A stretch of 64,000 nt of DNA from Sphingobacterium sp. CZ-2. GTDB lineage: Bacteria > Bacteroidota > Bacteroidia > Sphingobacteriales > Sphingobacteriaceae. How positions within the stretch are numbered: the stretch's first letter is position 1; the number at the start of each line of letters is the position of its first letter. A program made the translations under genes and the position numbers. Location of the stretch: NCBI RefSeq assembly GCF_004526235.1, contig NZ_CP038159.1:682001-746000 (forward strand). The letters are read 5' to 3'. This document shows positions 32,255 through 41,290 of the stretch, in pieces. The notes under the pieces were generated by a model. The model was not told where the DNA came from, made no database searches, and saw only the letters and a list, made by a program, of their open reading frames with translations.

Positions 32255-34036
32255 ATGAAATCATTTTTAAAAAGTAAATTTTCCACCTTATATTTTTTCT
32301 ATCAATATTTAGGATCACGACTATTTTTATTATTAATATTTAGTTTTTTAATGGTAATAATGGACAGTATAGGTATAGCTATGTTCGTTCCATTAATTCA
32401 AATTTCAGACGGTAATACAGTAGGTTCTGAAGATAAAATATACCATTTTATTCAAATCTTTTTTGAATTCTTAAAAATAGAATTAAATCCAATCAATATG
32501 TTAATCTTGATTGTTTTCTTATTTATAATTAAAGGGGTATGCTTTTATTATGCAGGAAAATACCTAGCTATTAACCAACAAATGTTCTCTAAAGAAATCC
32601 GATCAAAAATGATTGATGGAGTAAGAGATTTAAAATACAAAGAATTTATAGGAATTGATATAGGTCGTTTGCAGAACTCTTTAATAGGTGAGGCATGGCA
32701 AGTTGTTTTCGCTTGTAACCAATATTTGGAAACGATTAAAAATGGCATGTTCGTTATTATTTATCTAGGATTTGCATTCTTTTTAGATTGGAAGTTTTCA
32801 ATTTTAGTTACGATTGGTGGTTTGTTATCTAATTTCATTTATAAGTATTTTTATAAAAAAACTGAAAGTCTTTCAAGAGAAATCACAAAGAATAACCATA
32901 GATATGGCGGTGTAGTAATCGAAGTAGTAAATCATTATAAATATTTGAAAGCTACTGGGCGAAGCATTAATTTTTTTAAACGTTTACAAAAAGAATTATC
33001 TAATCTAATTTCTAGCGGCATAGAAGTCGCAAAACTTAATGCAAAATTATCTGCTTTAAGAGAACCAATGACAATTGCCATTATATGTCTTGTAATAGCA
33101 GTTCACATCATTTTTTTTCAATCACCATTAGCGGCAATAATGATTATTTTATTGTTTTTCTATAGAGCGATGCAAAAAATTGTGGATATACAAACAAATT
33201 GGAATAATTATTTAGCCAATATTGGCTCTGTAGAAAATGTTCAAGAGTTTCAAAATTATTTAGATTCAAATCGTGAAAATAATAACGGTTCTAAAATAAT
33301 AGATCATATTGATTCTATTGAATTGAAAAACGTTGATTTAAACTTTTCAGATCATAAAATTTTAAATAAAATCAATCTAAATATCAATAAAAATCAATCA
33401 ATAGCATTGGTTGGAGAATCTGGCTCAGGAAAAACTAGTTTAGTAAATATAATTTCAACTTTATTACCTAATAATTCTGGAACTATTCATGTCAATGGGG
33501 AAAACATGAATTTAATCAATAATTCTGTTTATAGAGGGAAAATAGGTTATATTACTCAAGATCCAACAATATTCAATGCAAGTATATTTGAAAATATTAC
33601 TTTTTGGGATGAAAAGAACCAAGAAAATCTTGCAAAATTCCACTATACACTAAGTCTAAGTGGATTAAATAATTATATCCAAACCCTAGTTAATAAAGAA
33701 GATACTCTTTTAGGAAATAATGGAATTAATATTTCTGGAGGGCAGAAACAGAGGATATCTATTGCTCGAGAACTTTATAGAAATGTTGATTTATTAATTA
33801 TGGATGAAGCTACTTCTGCTTTGGATTCTGAAACAGAACAAATAATTAAGGAAAGTATAGATAAGCTTAAAGGTAAAATTACTATCATTTCCATAGCTCA
33901 TCGATTATCAACAATTAAAAACGCTGACATAATTTATCTAATGGAACAAGGGCAAATAACCTCATCTGGTACCTTTGAAGAACTTAAAAAGAATTCAACC
34001 TATTTTCAAAAATTAACTGATTTACAAGGTCTTTAA
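32255..34036 (+). CDS. ABC exporter (permease-ATPase fusion), candidate lipid-linked glycan flippase
   Basis: A 593-residue half-transporter. Six membrane helices fill about residues 20-310. The ATPase domain follows, with Walker A VGESGSGKTS near 388, signature ISGGQKQR near 494, Walker B LLIMDEATSALD and the H-loop SIAHRLSTIKNAD. The architecture fits MsbA/PglK-like exporters. In the middle of a glycan locus without a MATE-type Wzx, a PglK-like role in flipping the undecaprenyl-linked unit is the simplest reading, though lipid or peptide export is possible. Its base composition is as A+T-rich as the surrounding glycosyltransferases. A separate ABC exporter at 52733 belongs to another block. 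Confidence 0.88.
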   Translation: MKSFLKSKFSTLYFFYQYLGSRLFLLLIFSFLMVIMDSIGIAMFVPLIQISDGNTVGSEDKIYHFIQIFFEFLKIELNPINMLILIVFLFIIKGVCFYYAGKYLAINQQMFSKEIRSKMIDGVRDLKYKEFIGIDIGRLQNSLIGEAWQVVFACNQYLETIKNGMFVIIYLGFAFFLDWKFSILVTIGGLLSNFIYKYFYKKTESLSREITKNNHRYGGVVIEVVNHYKYLKATGRSINFFKRLQKELSNLISSGIEVAKLNAKLSALREPMTIAIICLVIAVHIIFFQSPLAAIMIILLFFYRAMQKIVDIQTNWNNYLANIGSVENVQEFQNYLDSNRENNNGSKIIDHIDSIELKNVDLNFSDHKILNKINLNINKNQSIALVGESGSGKTSLVNIISTLLPNNSGTIHVNGENMNLINNSVYRGKIGYITQDPTIFNASIFENITFWDEKNQENLAKFHYTLSLSGLNNYIQTLVNKEDTLLGNNGINISGGQKQRISIARELYRNVDLLIMDEATSALDSETEQIIKESIDKLKGKITIISIAHRLSTIKNADIIYLMEQGQITSSGTFEELKKNSTYFQKLTDLQGL

Positions 34037-34047
34037 ACATAACATAT

Positions 34048-35130
34048 ATGATACCTGTTACAAAGCCTTTTTTACCTCCTATTGAAGAATATCATAATTT
34101 CCTAAAAGGTATTTGGTCAAGGGAATGGATAACAAATATGGGCCCCTTAGCCAGTAAACTGGAAATGGATTTAAAGGAATATTTATGTTTAAATCATGTT
34201 TTATTTGTTACTAATGGGACCATTGCACTTCAGATGGCCATTAAGGCACTAGATATTAATGGAGAGATTATAACAACTCCATTTTCATTTGTTGCAACTA
34301 CTTCTTCAATTGTTTGGGAAGGGTGCAAGCCGGTTTTTGTGGATATAGATCCGGAAACTTTAAATATAGATCCCAACAAAATTATTGCTTCTATAACGAA
34401 AGATACAAAAGCAATTTTAGCAACTCATGTTTATGGAAATCCATGTGATGTCCTAGCAATTGAAGAGATTGCTAAACAGTATAATCTTAAAGTGATTTAT
34501 GATGGTGCGCATTCTTTTGGAGTTAAAATAAATGGCCGTTCAATTTTTGAATATGGTGATATTTCTATTTGCAGTTTACATGCAACTAAACTTTATCATA
34601 GTACAGAAGGTGGATTAGTTTTTACAAAAGATCCAAATTTGTTGAAGAAACTTTCATTAATTAGGAACTTTGGTATTACAGGATTCGATAGTTTTGGTGA
34701 ACTTGGAATTAATGGTAAGAATTCTGAATTTCATGCAGCAATGGGTTTGGTCAATTTGAAATATATCGATCAAATCATTGCTCGCAGACTTGAAATTATA
34801 AATAGATATTCTGAGAAACTTGAAAATTTTAAAGCCGTGAACCCAAAATGGCATAAAGATTCAGAAAACAACGGTGCTTATTTACCCTACATTATCTCAT
34901 CTGAAAATTTACTATTAAAAATAAAAAAAGCATTAGATGCGAACGAAATATTTACTAGAAGATATTTTTATCCAAGTTTATCATCAAGTTTACCTTATTT
35001 AGGTTCAGTTGAGATGACTATATCCGATGATCTTTCTAAAAGAATGTTATGCCTACCATTGTATTTTGATTTAACTAATGAAGAAGTTGATTGGATATGT
35101 AGGTTAATATTAAGAGAACAAAATAATTAG
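34048..35130 (+). CDS. DegT/DnrJ/EryC1 family sugar aminotransferase
   Basis: A 360-residue PLP enzyme that aminates a keto-sugar nucleotide. MIPVTKPFLPP begins the protein, with GIWSREWITNMGP close behind. FVTNGTIALQMAI binds the cofactor phosphate, and K181 in SLHATKLYHSTEGG is the PLP Lys of the family. The next gene, a PglD-type acyltransferase 3 bp downstream, is the classic partner, so the product should be a 4- or 3-acylamino deoxy-sugar (for example Qui4NAc, as with VioA/VioB). The nucleotidyltransferase and dehydratase that make the keto-sugar are not in the window and must lie elsewhere. Exact sugar unknown. Confidence 0.92.
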   Translation: MIPVTKPFLPPIEEYHNFLKGIWSREWITNMGPLASKLEMDLKEYLCLNHVLFVTNGTIALQMAIKALDINGEIITTPFSFVATTSSIVWEGCKPVFVDIDPETLNIDPNKIIASITKDTKAILATHVYGNPCDVLAIEEIAKQYNLKVIYDGAHSFGVKINGRSIFEYGDISICSLHATKLYHSTEGGLVFTKDPNLLKKLSLIRNFGITGFDSFGELGINGKNSEFHAAMGLVNLKYIDQIIARRLEIINRYSEKLENFKAVNPKWHKDSENNGAYLPYIISSENLLLKIKKALDANEIFTRRYFYPSLSSSLPYLGSVEMTISDDLSKRMLCLPLYFDLTNEEVDWICRLILREQNN

Positions 35131-35133
35131 AAT

Positions 35134-35766
35134 ATGCTAATATTTGGAGCTAAGGGCTTAGCCAAGGAGGTTTTAGAGGTAGTAAAGCAAAATCGCAAAC
35201 TTAATAAATTGGCCTTTTTTGATAATATAAGTTTAGAATCTCCTGAAAAACTATATGGTAAATTTAATATTATAATGAATGATGAAGACGCTGTAAAATA
35301 TTTTTCTAATATAGATTCCCATTTCACTATTGGAGTTGGTGGACCAAAAATTAGAGAACATGCTTTCAACACATTTATTAGTTTAGGAGGTAAACCAATT
35401 AATCTTATCTCTAATACATCTACAATTGGTTCCTATGGGGTAGAATTAGGCGTAGGAATTAACATTATGCAACAAGTTGTAATTACAAATGACATAAAAA
35501 TTGGAAACGGATGTTTAATAAATCAGCTATCTTCTATAGGACATGATGTAGAAATAGGAAATTTTGTTGAAGTATGTCCGGGAGTGGCTATATCTGGAAA
35601 TTGTGAAATTGGTAATCATTCGTTTTTAGGTACCAACAGTACAATTTTACCCCAAGTTACAATTGGCAAAAATGTGATTGTTGGTGCTGGTGCAGTAATT
35701 ACTAAAAACATTCCGGATAATTGTACTGTAGTAGGAATACCTGGAAAAATTATTAAGAACCTTTAG
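35134..35766 (+). CDS. PglD/NeuD-type sugar O/N-acyltransferase
   Basis: A 210-residue acyltransferase. An N-terminal Rossmann-like nucleotide-sugar domain (MLIFGAKGLAKEVLEVV, TIGVGGPKIREHAF) is followed by a left-handed beta helix of hexapeptide repeats from about residue 95. The repeat region includes INQLSSIGHDVEIGNFVEVC, where the His of SSIGHD is the expected catalytic base, and VIVGAGAVITKNIPDN. It ends VVGIPGKIIKNL, a normal complete C-terminus. It probably acetylates the amino sugar made by the adjacent DegT enzyme using acetyl-CoA. Coupled to both neighbours by very short gaps. Confidence 0.92.
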   Translation: MLIFGAKGLAKEVLEVVKQNRKLNKLAFFDNISLESPEKLYGKFNIIMNDEDAVKYFSNIDSHFTIGVGGPKIREHAFNTFISLGGKPINLISNTSTIGSYGVELGVGINIMQQVVITNDIKIGNGCLINQLSSIGHDVEIGNFVEVCPGVAISGNCEIGNHSFLGTNSTILPQVTIGKNVIVGAGAVITKNIPDNCTVVGIPGKIIKNL

Positions 35767-35781
35767 GGTAGATTGAGGAAA

Positions 35782-36804
35782 ATGGTGAATAATTCTACTA
35801 TATCTGTAGTAATGATTACATATGGTCATGAGAGATTCATTAAAGAAGCTATTAATTCTGTTTTATCACAAAATTATGACGGTATAATTGAACTGATAAT
35901 TTCAAATGATTGTTCTCCAGATAATACGGAAGAAATTATTTTTTCCATAATAGATAACCATGATAAAAATTCAAATATAAAAATTAATTATCTAAGACCT
36001 TCGAAGAATTTAGGTATTAAAGGAAATTTTCTCTGGGCATTAAGTCATGTAAAAACTCCATATGTATCATTTTGTGAGGGTGATGATTACTGGACTGATA
36101 CCGAAAAATTAAAAAAACAAATTGAAGTTTTCGAAAAAAAATCATACTTAGATTTATGTGCTACCAATACGGGTTTTTATTTTCAGAATGCAGATAGTTG
36201 GAATAGGAAAGTTATTGGGTCGAAAAACTTTCCAATCCATCTAGATTTCAAGCAATTCATTTGGGATAGAGGATATATGGCACCATGCTCCTGGATGATA
36301 AAAACTAAGTCTTTAAATGAAATATTAAAGGAGTTTATTCCTGCATTAGATATTTCCTATTATATCTATGCAAATTTTTTAGTAAAGTCGAGCGTTCACT
36401 TCATTAATGAGGAAACATGTGTATATAGAATATTAGAAGAAAGTGCTTCAAGATCAAAAAATATTTTCAATTTAATAACACGTGAAATGGATTTATACGA
36501 AACAGAATGTTATTTATTAGATAAAAATAGATCCATCGGCATAGATTTATACGATTTTTCGGAATTGAAGCGAAGGCATATTTATGTACTCTGTGAATTA
36601 ATTCTTCAAATAAAAGATAATCTTGAATTTGATAGAGTAATCCATCAGATAAAGTCAAATAAGCCTGATATTTTAATTGAAGTTCATAGGGAATTAAAAA
36701 GAAGAACTAAGTTGAAATTTAAAATAAGAGAAATTTTAAAAAAAATAAAAAGAAGGTTAAAATCATTCATAATTAAAGAAAAGCCAATCGAAACTGATTT
36801 ATAA
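35782..36804 (+). CDS. GT2 family glycosyltransferase
   Basis: A 340-residue GT2 enzyme. The ATG at 35782 (MVNNSTISVVMITYGHE) is chosen over a TTG three codons upstream; a purine-rich GAGGAAA precedes it. The GT-A fold is visible in VVMITYGHERFIKEAINSVL, IISNDCSPDNT (first acidic motif), KNLGIKGNF and the DXD-like EGDDYWTD near residue 95. The C-terminus is strongly basic (KRRTKLKFKIREILKKIKRR), suggesting contact with acidic membrane lipid. Donor and linkage unknown. Confidence 0.88.
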   Translation: MVNNSTISVVMITYGHERFIKEAINSVLSQNYDGIIELIISNDCSPDNTEEIIFSIIDNHDKNSNIKINYLRPSKNLGIKGNFLWALSHVKTPYVSFCEGDDYWTDTEKLKKQIEVFEKKSYLDLCATNTGFYFQNADSWNRKVIGSKNFPIHLDFKQFIWDRGYMAPCSWMIKTKSLNEILKEFIPALDISYYIYANFLVKSSVHFINEETCVYRILEESASRSKNIFNLITREMDLYETECYLLDKNRSIGIDLYDFSELKRRHIYVLCELILQIKDNLEFDRVIHQIKSNKPDILIEVHRELKRRTKLKFKIREILKKIKRRLKSFIIKEKPIETDL

Positions 36805-36847
36805 GGAATTCTGATTTTTAGATTTTATTAAACAGAAACAATTATCT

Positions 36848-37942
36848 ATGACAAAAATTAAAACCATAGCATTCTATTTACCTCAATTTCATCCAATACC
36901 AGAAAATGATTTATGGTGGGGAAATGGATTTACAGAATGGACCAATGTGGCCAAAGCAAAACCATTGTTTCCAGGACATTACCAACCGCATGTTCCAGCT
37001 GATTTGGGTTTTTATGATCTTCGTTTGCCAGAATCTAGAAAAGCTCAGGCAGAACTTGCAGAAAAATATGGAATAGGAGGATTTTGTTATTGGCATTATT
37101 GGTTCGGAAATGGAAAAAGAATCTTGGAAAGACCTTTTAACGAAGTTTTAGAAAGTGGTGAACCTAATTTCCCATTCTGTCTAGCTTGGGCAAATGAATC
37201 TTGGAGTGGTATTTGGCATGGAAATCCAAAGACTGTATTAATGGAACAGGTCTATCCTGGTGTTTCTGATTATATTTCACATTTCAATTATCTTTTACCT
37301 GCATTCAAAGATGATAGATACATTAAAATTAATGGAAAGCCTTTATTTCTAGTTTATCAGCCTCTGCAAATACCAGATTTAAAACTTTTTGTTAAAACGT
37401 TCAGAGAATTAGCAGACAAAAATGGACTAAAGGGGCTTCATTTAGTGGCTACAAACGTTGAAGTTGATTGGGATTGCAAAGAGAATGGTTTTGATGCATT
37501 AACTCCTGCTGTCCATACAAAAGATAGTTATTTGAAATCTGCCAATAAAGTGGTTGATCTTTATAGGAGAGCAAAAACAAGTCGGCTTTCAAAGTATTAT
37601 AAAAAATATTTTAAAAGACCTACAAGGATTTATAACTATAAGGACGCAATTCAAGATTTTAAAGAAGATGCAGGTGAAAATTTATATTATCCTACAGTAA
37701 TTCCAAATTGGGACAATAGTCCAAGAAGTGGTGTTAATGGATTCGTTTTGCATGATTCTACTCCTGATCTTTTTAAGAAGGCTTTGTTGAATGCTAAAAA
37801 AAGAGTGGAGTCGTATGCGTCTGAAAATCAGATTATTTTTATTAAATCTTGGAACGAATGGGCAGAAGGAAATCATTTAGAACCAGATTTAAAATTTGGT
37901 CATCAATATTTACAAGTTGTAAAAGATGTTTTAGATGATTAA
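36848..37942 (+). CDS. WbsX-like protein (GH99-related domain)
   Basis: A 364-residue protein of the WbsX family, found in O-antigen and capsule loci and related to glycoside hydrolase family 99. Diagnostic segments are AFYLPQFHPIPENDLWWGNG and FTEWTNVAKAKPLFPGHYQP at the N-terminus, GFCYWHYWFGNGKRILERP, CLAWANESWSGIWHG, and the C-terminal IKSWNEWAEGNHLEPD. No signal peptide is seen, so it acts in the cytoplasm, consistent with a glycosyltransferase-like or remodelling role; its biochemical activity is not established. Its stop overlaps the start of the next gene by 8 bp. Confidence 0.9.
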   Translation: MTKIKTIAFYLPQFHPIPENDLWWGNGFTEWTNVAKAKPLFPGHYQPHVPADLGFYDLRLPESRKAQAELAEKYGIGGFCYWHYWFGNGKRILERPFNEVLESGEPNFPFCLAWANESWSGIWHGNPKTVLMEQVYPGVSDYISHFNYLLPAFKDDRYIKINGKPLFLVYQPLQIPDLKLFVKTFRELADKNGLKGLHLVATNVEVDWDCKENGFDALTPAVHTKDSYLKSANKVVDLYRRAKTSRLSKYYKKYFKRPTRIYNYKDAIQDFKEDAGENLYYPTVIPNWDNSPRSGVNGFVLHDSTPDLFKKALLNAKKRVESYASENQIIFIKSWNEWAEGNHLEPDLKFGHQYLQVVKDVLDD

Positions 37943-38486
37943 TATTATGAATATAAAAACTTTCCTTGCTAAAGATTCACGAATTTATTATCCAAGATTT
38001 CTTTCTAAAGAATGGCTATTGGATTTAATACTACAATCCGAACAGTATTGGATTCGAAGATTTATGATAGCACTTCGGAAAGAAGAATATTATTCATATA
38101 TAAAGCCAAGTAAATTTTTAAAATATTATTATCAACGCAGAAAAAATATTTTGGGCAGAAAATTAGGATTTTTTATCCCTGCAGGATGTTTTGATGAAGA
38201 TTTGAAAATTTATCATTATGGCTCCATAATTATTAATCCAAATGCAAAGATAGGAAAACATTGTACAATTCATGGCAATTGCTGTATTGGAAGCAAAGGT
38301 AGTTTTCCTGATACTTCTCCGATTATTGGAGATAATGTGGATATAGGGCAGGGGGCCCAAATATTAGGAGGTGTTACGATTGCTAATGGGGTAAAAATAG
38401 GGGCGGGATCTATTGTTACTAAAGATATATTAATAGAAGAGGCAATTGTGGTCGGAATTCCTGGTAGAATAATTCCTTCAAAATAA
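37935..38486 (+). CDS. Hexapeptide-repeat acyltransferase (CysE/WcaB-like)
   Basis: A 183-residue acetyltransferase with an N-terminal helical region (residues 1-75) like the serine acetyltransferase group and a C-terminal left-handed beta helix. The hexapeptide part includes SIIINPNAKIGKHCTIHGNC, the His of TIHGNC being the likely catalytic base, then NVDIGQGAQILGGVTIANG and a C-terminal VVGIPGRIIPS. In this setting it probably O-acetylates a glycan or sugar rather than serine. It overlaps the WbsX-like gene by 8 bp; an in-frame ATG at 37947 is an alternative start. Confidence 0.82.
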   Translation: MINIMNIKTFLAKDSRIYYPRFLSKEWLLDLILQSEQYWIRRFMIALRKEEYYSYIKPSKFLKYYYQRRKNILGRKLGFFIPAGCFDEDLKIYHYGSIIINPNAKIGKHCTIHGNCCIGSKGSFPDTSPIIGDNVDIGQGAQILGGVTIANGVKIGAGSIVTKDILIEEAIVVGIPGRIIPSK

Positions 38487-38494
38487 CGTAGATC

Positions 38495-39421
38495 ATGGAC
38501 TTAATTACGTTTCTTTTACCTGCGTATAAAGCTAAATTTTTAAAATCAGCAATTCAAAGTATTTTGGATCAAACCTATTCAAATTTTGAATTAATTATTG
38601 TAGATGATTGCTCTCCTGAAGGCTTAGAAAAAATTGTGGAACTCTTTGATGACCCGCGGATTAAATATTTCAAAAATGAAATAAATATAGGTGGTGCTAA
38701 TCTAGTTAATCAGTGGAACCATTGCTTGCAATTTGCTAATGGAGAATATTTAGTTTTAGCAGCTGATGATGATTTATATGAACCAGACTTTTTATCATCC
38801 GGTATGACCATTATGAATAAATATCCAAACTTAGATATTGTTCATTCTCCTATTAAAATCATTAATGAAAAAAATGAAATAATTGGATTGGATGGATTTA
38901 TACCAGAATATTCAAGTAAAATAGAGTTCGTATTTTATTGGTTGAATGCAACGGTATTTACTTGTATTGGTAATTATTTATTTAAGAGTTCTAAAATAAA
39001 GGAATTAAAATTCATTGATTTTCCATCAGCATTTGGTTCAGATACAGCTTCCGTAATTCAGATGACTGATAATGGTATGGGATCAATAGGATCGAGGGCT
39101 TTTAATTTTAGAATTTCTAGTATACACCTATCAAGTAATTTAGGAAAAATTAATGATAAATTAAGTGCAAATACTCAGTTATTCAATTGGTTTAAGAACT
39201 TAACTTTTCCTAACGCAGAAAATGAAATTGATAAATATTGCTTACATGAAATTAGATGGGAAAAATTATATGCCAAATGCATGTATGATTATTATCAATT
39301 AGTTGTTCGACATTTACCTATCCATAAATTAAGTTTAGTTAGAAAATGTGAGATTTTATCTCCAAAAGATCAGTTCAAATTGATTTTGAGATATTTCAAA
39401 GATAAAATTATAGGTAAATAA
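38495..39421 (+). CDS. GT2 family glycosyltransferase
   Basis: A 308-residue GT-A enzyme. TFLLPAYKAKFLKSAIQSIL at the start, LIIVDDCSPEGLEK as the first nucleotide motif, NIGGANLVNQWNHCL and the DXD-like AADDDLYEPDF near residue 90 are all standard for GT2. The C-terminal third has no recognised second domain. It adds one sugar to the lipid-linked unit; donor and linkage unknown. Lies 8 bp after the acyltransferase and just ahead of the GT8 gene. Confidence 0.88.
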   Translation: MDLITFLLPAYKAKFLKSAIQSILDQTYSNFELIIVDDCSPEGLEKIVELFDDPRIKYFKNEINIGGANLVNQWNHCLQFANGEYLVLAADDDLYEPDFLSSGMTIMNKYPNLDIVHSPIKIINEKNEIIGLDGFIPEYSSKIEFVFYWLNATVFTCIGNYLFKSSKIKELKFIDFPSAFGSDTASVIQMTDNGMGSIGSRAFNFRISSIHLSSNLGKINDKLSANTQLFNWFKNLTFPNAENEIDKYCLHEIRWEKLYAKCMYDYYQLVVRHLPIHKLSLVRKCEILSPKDQFKLILRYFKDKIIGK

Positions 39422-39441
39422 CTCCCTTGCTAAATTTTAAA

Positions 39442-40368
39442 ATGAAAAAAATCACACCTATTGCACTTGCTTTTACACCGAATTATTTTATTCCTGCTGT
39501 TACCTGTATATCGTCCATACTTAAAAATTCTTCCCCTACAGCTATTTATGAAGTAATTTGTTTATTAACTGAAGAGCTAGCTTCAGACCAGATAAAGTTA
39601 CTTGATAATTTTGATCCGAAGAGATTAACATTAAAATTCATAAATCTTTCGGGGGCATTGGAAGGTGTATATATAGATGAACGATACACTATTGCAGCTT
39701 CATTTAGATTATTACTTCCAGAAATTTTAAAAAATTACGAACAAGTACTCTATTTAGACTGTGATATAATTGTTAGAAATGATCTGAATCAACTTTATCA
39801 TACTGTAGATTTAAAAAACTATTATTTAGCTGCTGTATATGAAGCAGCATTAGATAGCCAAAAGCCATATTTAAAGCAGATAGGTTGTGAACCGGGATAC
39901 TATTTTAATTCTGGATTTTTAATCATGAATTTGAATAAAATGAGGGCGGATAACCTGAGCACTACTTTAATTGATGGATTGAAAGTACCATATCTCCAAT
40001 TTCCTGATCAAGATGTGTTAAATATGTATTGTAAAGGAAAGGTTTTAGGTTTAGAACCTATTTATAACAGTATCCGAACTTATTTTTTGCCACAATATAA
40101 AAGAGAATTTTTAAGAAGATACAAATTAGAGGATTGGGAGAAAGTGCAACATCATGGAAATATACATTACACAGGAGCAAAACCATGGAACAACCAAACC
40201 GTAAAATTTAATATTTGGTGGCAATATTATAATAAATTACCACTGGTTTACAAAAAACAGTGGCGTACAAACCAAAAAATGGAGATGTTATCTAAATTAC
40301 TTTCATTTCCAATAATTGGTAATCTATATGAATATGTAATAAATGGATATAGGAACCTTAAAGCCTAA
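39442..40368 (+). CDS. GT8 family glycosyltransferase
   Basis: A 308-residue retaining glycosyltransferase of family 8, as in LPS core glucosyl/galactosyltransferases. The ATG at 39442 (MKKITPIALAFTPNY) is used rather than a TTG five codons earlier. AFTPNYFIPAVTCISSIL is the UDP-binding start, LYLDCDIIVRNDL holds the metal-binding DxD, and YFNSGFLIMNLNKMR and FPDQDVLNMYC follow. HHGNIHYTGAKPWN near the C-terminus is the conserved HxxGxxKPW signature. Family members use UDP-Glc or UDP-Gal; the actual donor is unknown. Confidence 0.93.
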   Translation: MKKITPIALAFTPNYFIPAVTCISSILKNSSPTAIYEVICLLTEELASDQIKLLDNFDPKRLTLKFINLSGALEGVYIDERYTIAASFRLLLPEILKNYEQVLYLDCDIIVRNDLNQLYHTVDLKNYYLAAVYEAALDSQKPYLKQIGCEPGYYFNSGFLIMNLNKMRADNLSTTLIDGLKVPYLQFPDQDVLNMYCKGKVLGLEPIYNSIRTYFLPQYKREFLRRYKLEDWEKVQHHGNIHYTGAKPWNNQTVKFNIWWQYYNKLPLVYKKQWRTNQKMEMLSKLLSFPIIGNLYEYVINGYRNLKA

Positions 40369-40388
40369 TTTTACTACTTGAGAATTAT

Positions 40389-41288
40389 ATGTTAAGAAAA
40401 ATTTGGTCTACTATAAGAAGTGCTAAAATTAAAAGGAAACATTCCATTGTTTCTAATTATTGGAAACCTGTGGTCGAAAACTATTACCAAAACCAACTTG
40501 AAATTCCAGTAATAAAAAAGGTTAAGGAGCTTACCTCAGATCAAATTATCTGGCAATACTGGGGGCAAGGAGTTGAAAATAATACATTGCCTGAAGTGGT
40601 CAATCTTTGTTTTAAAAGTGTAGATAAATATTGTGCAGACTTTTCAGTTATTAGGTTAAATGATGAAAATATCGCTGATTACCTTGAATTTCCGTCTTAT
40701 TTAATAGATAAACTTCAAAATGGATCATTAAGTAGAACCTTCTTTTCTGATATTCTTCGGTTAGCTTTATTATACCATTATGGAGGTGTCTGGTTGGATG
40801 CAACCATTTTGCTAACAGATTCCCTTCCCAAAAAAATGATGGATTTACCTTATTTCATGTTTCAACGGGATCCAAATGAGGAGCATAAAACCTTTTGGGA
40901 ACAGTCCTACGCATATTATTGGGGATGGGATAAAAATTTTAGAGTCAAGGTTTTAAATAGCATTATTTTTGCTAAAAAAGGTAATAAAGTTATCGGAGAC
41001 AGTCTAAATCTATTATTATATTATTGGCAAAAAGAAAGTAAACCTATAGATTATTTTTTCTATCAGATTCTTTACCAACATTTAATAGAAAATCAACTGA
41101 AAGACCAAAAATGTATGTTGTTGAGTGATGTTTTTCCTCATATTCTACAGACTAAATTCAATGGTTCTGCCGAATTTTGGCAAATTGAAACAGTTTTAGC
41201 AAAATGCAGCCTCCATAAAATGTCTTATTTTGATGAAAATGGTCAGGAACAATTGAAAAAATTTATTCAAAAATTTAATGTTCTGTAA
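40389..41288 (+). CDS. Capsular polysaccharide synthesis glycosyltransferase (Caps_synth/GT32-like)
   Basis: A 299-residue protein of the capsular polysaccharide synthesis family related to GT32. IIWQYWGQGVENNTLPEVV is the first conserved segment. RTFFSDILRLALLYHYGGVW and LDATILLTDSLP contain the DxD-equivalent D-A motif and the SDxxRxxxLYxxGGxxxD pattern of GT32 and related enzymes. No membrane helix or signal peptide is visible. Acts in the cytoplasm on the lipid-linked chain; donor unknown. Its stop is 2 bp before the next start, so translation is probably coupled to the GT14-like pair. Confidence 0.88.
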   Translation: MLRKIWSTIRSAKIKRKHSIVSNYWKPVVENYYQNQLEIPVIKKVKELTSDQIIWQYWGQGVENNTLPEVVNLCFKSVDKYCADFSVIRLNDENIADYLEFPSYLIDKLQNGSLSRTFFSDILRLALLYHYGGVWLDATILLTDSLPKKMMDLPYFMFQRDPNEEHKTFWEQSYAYYWGWDKNFRVKVLNSIIFAKKGNKVIGDSLNLLLYYWQKESKPIDYFFYQILYQHLIENQLKDQKCMLLSDVFPHILQTKFNGSAEFWQIETVLAKCSLHKMSYFDENGQEQLKKFIQKFNVL

Positions 41289-41290
41289 AT

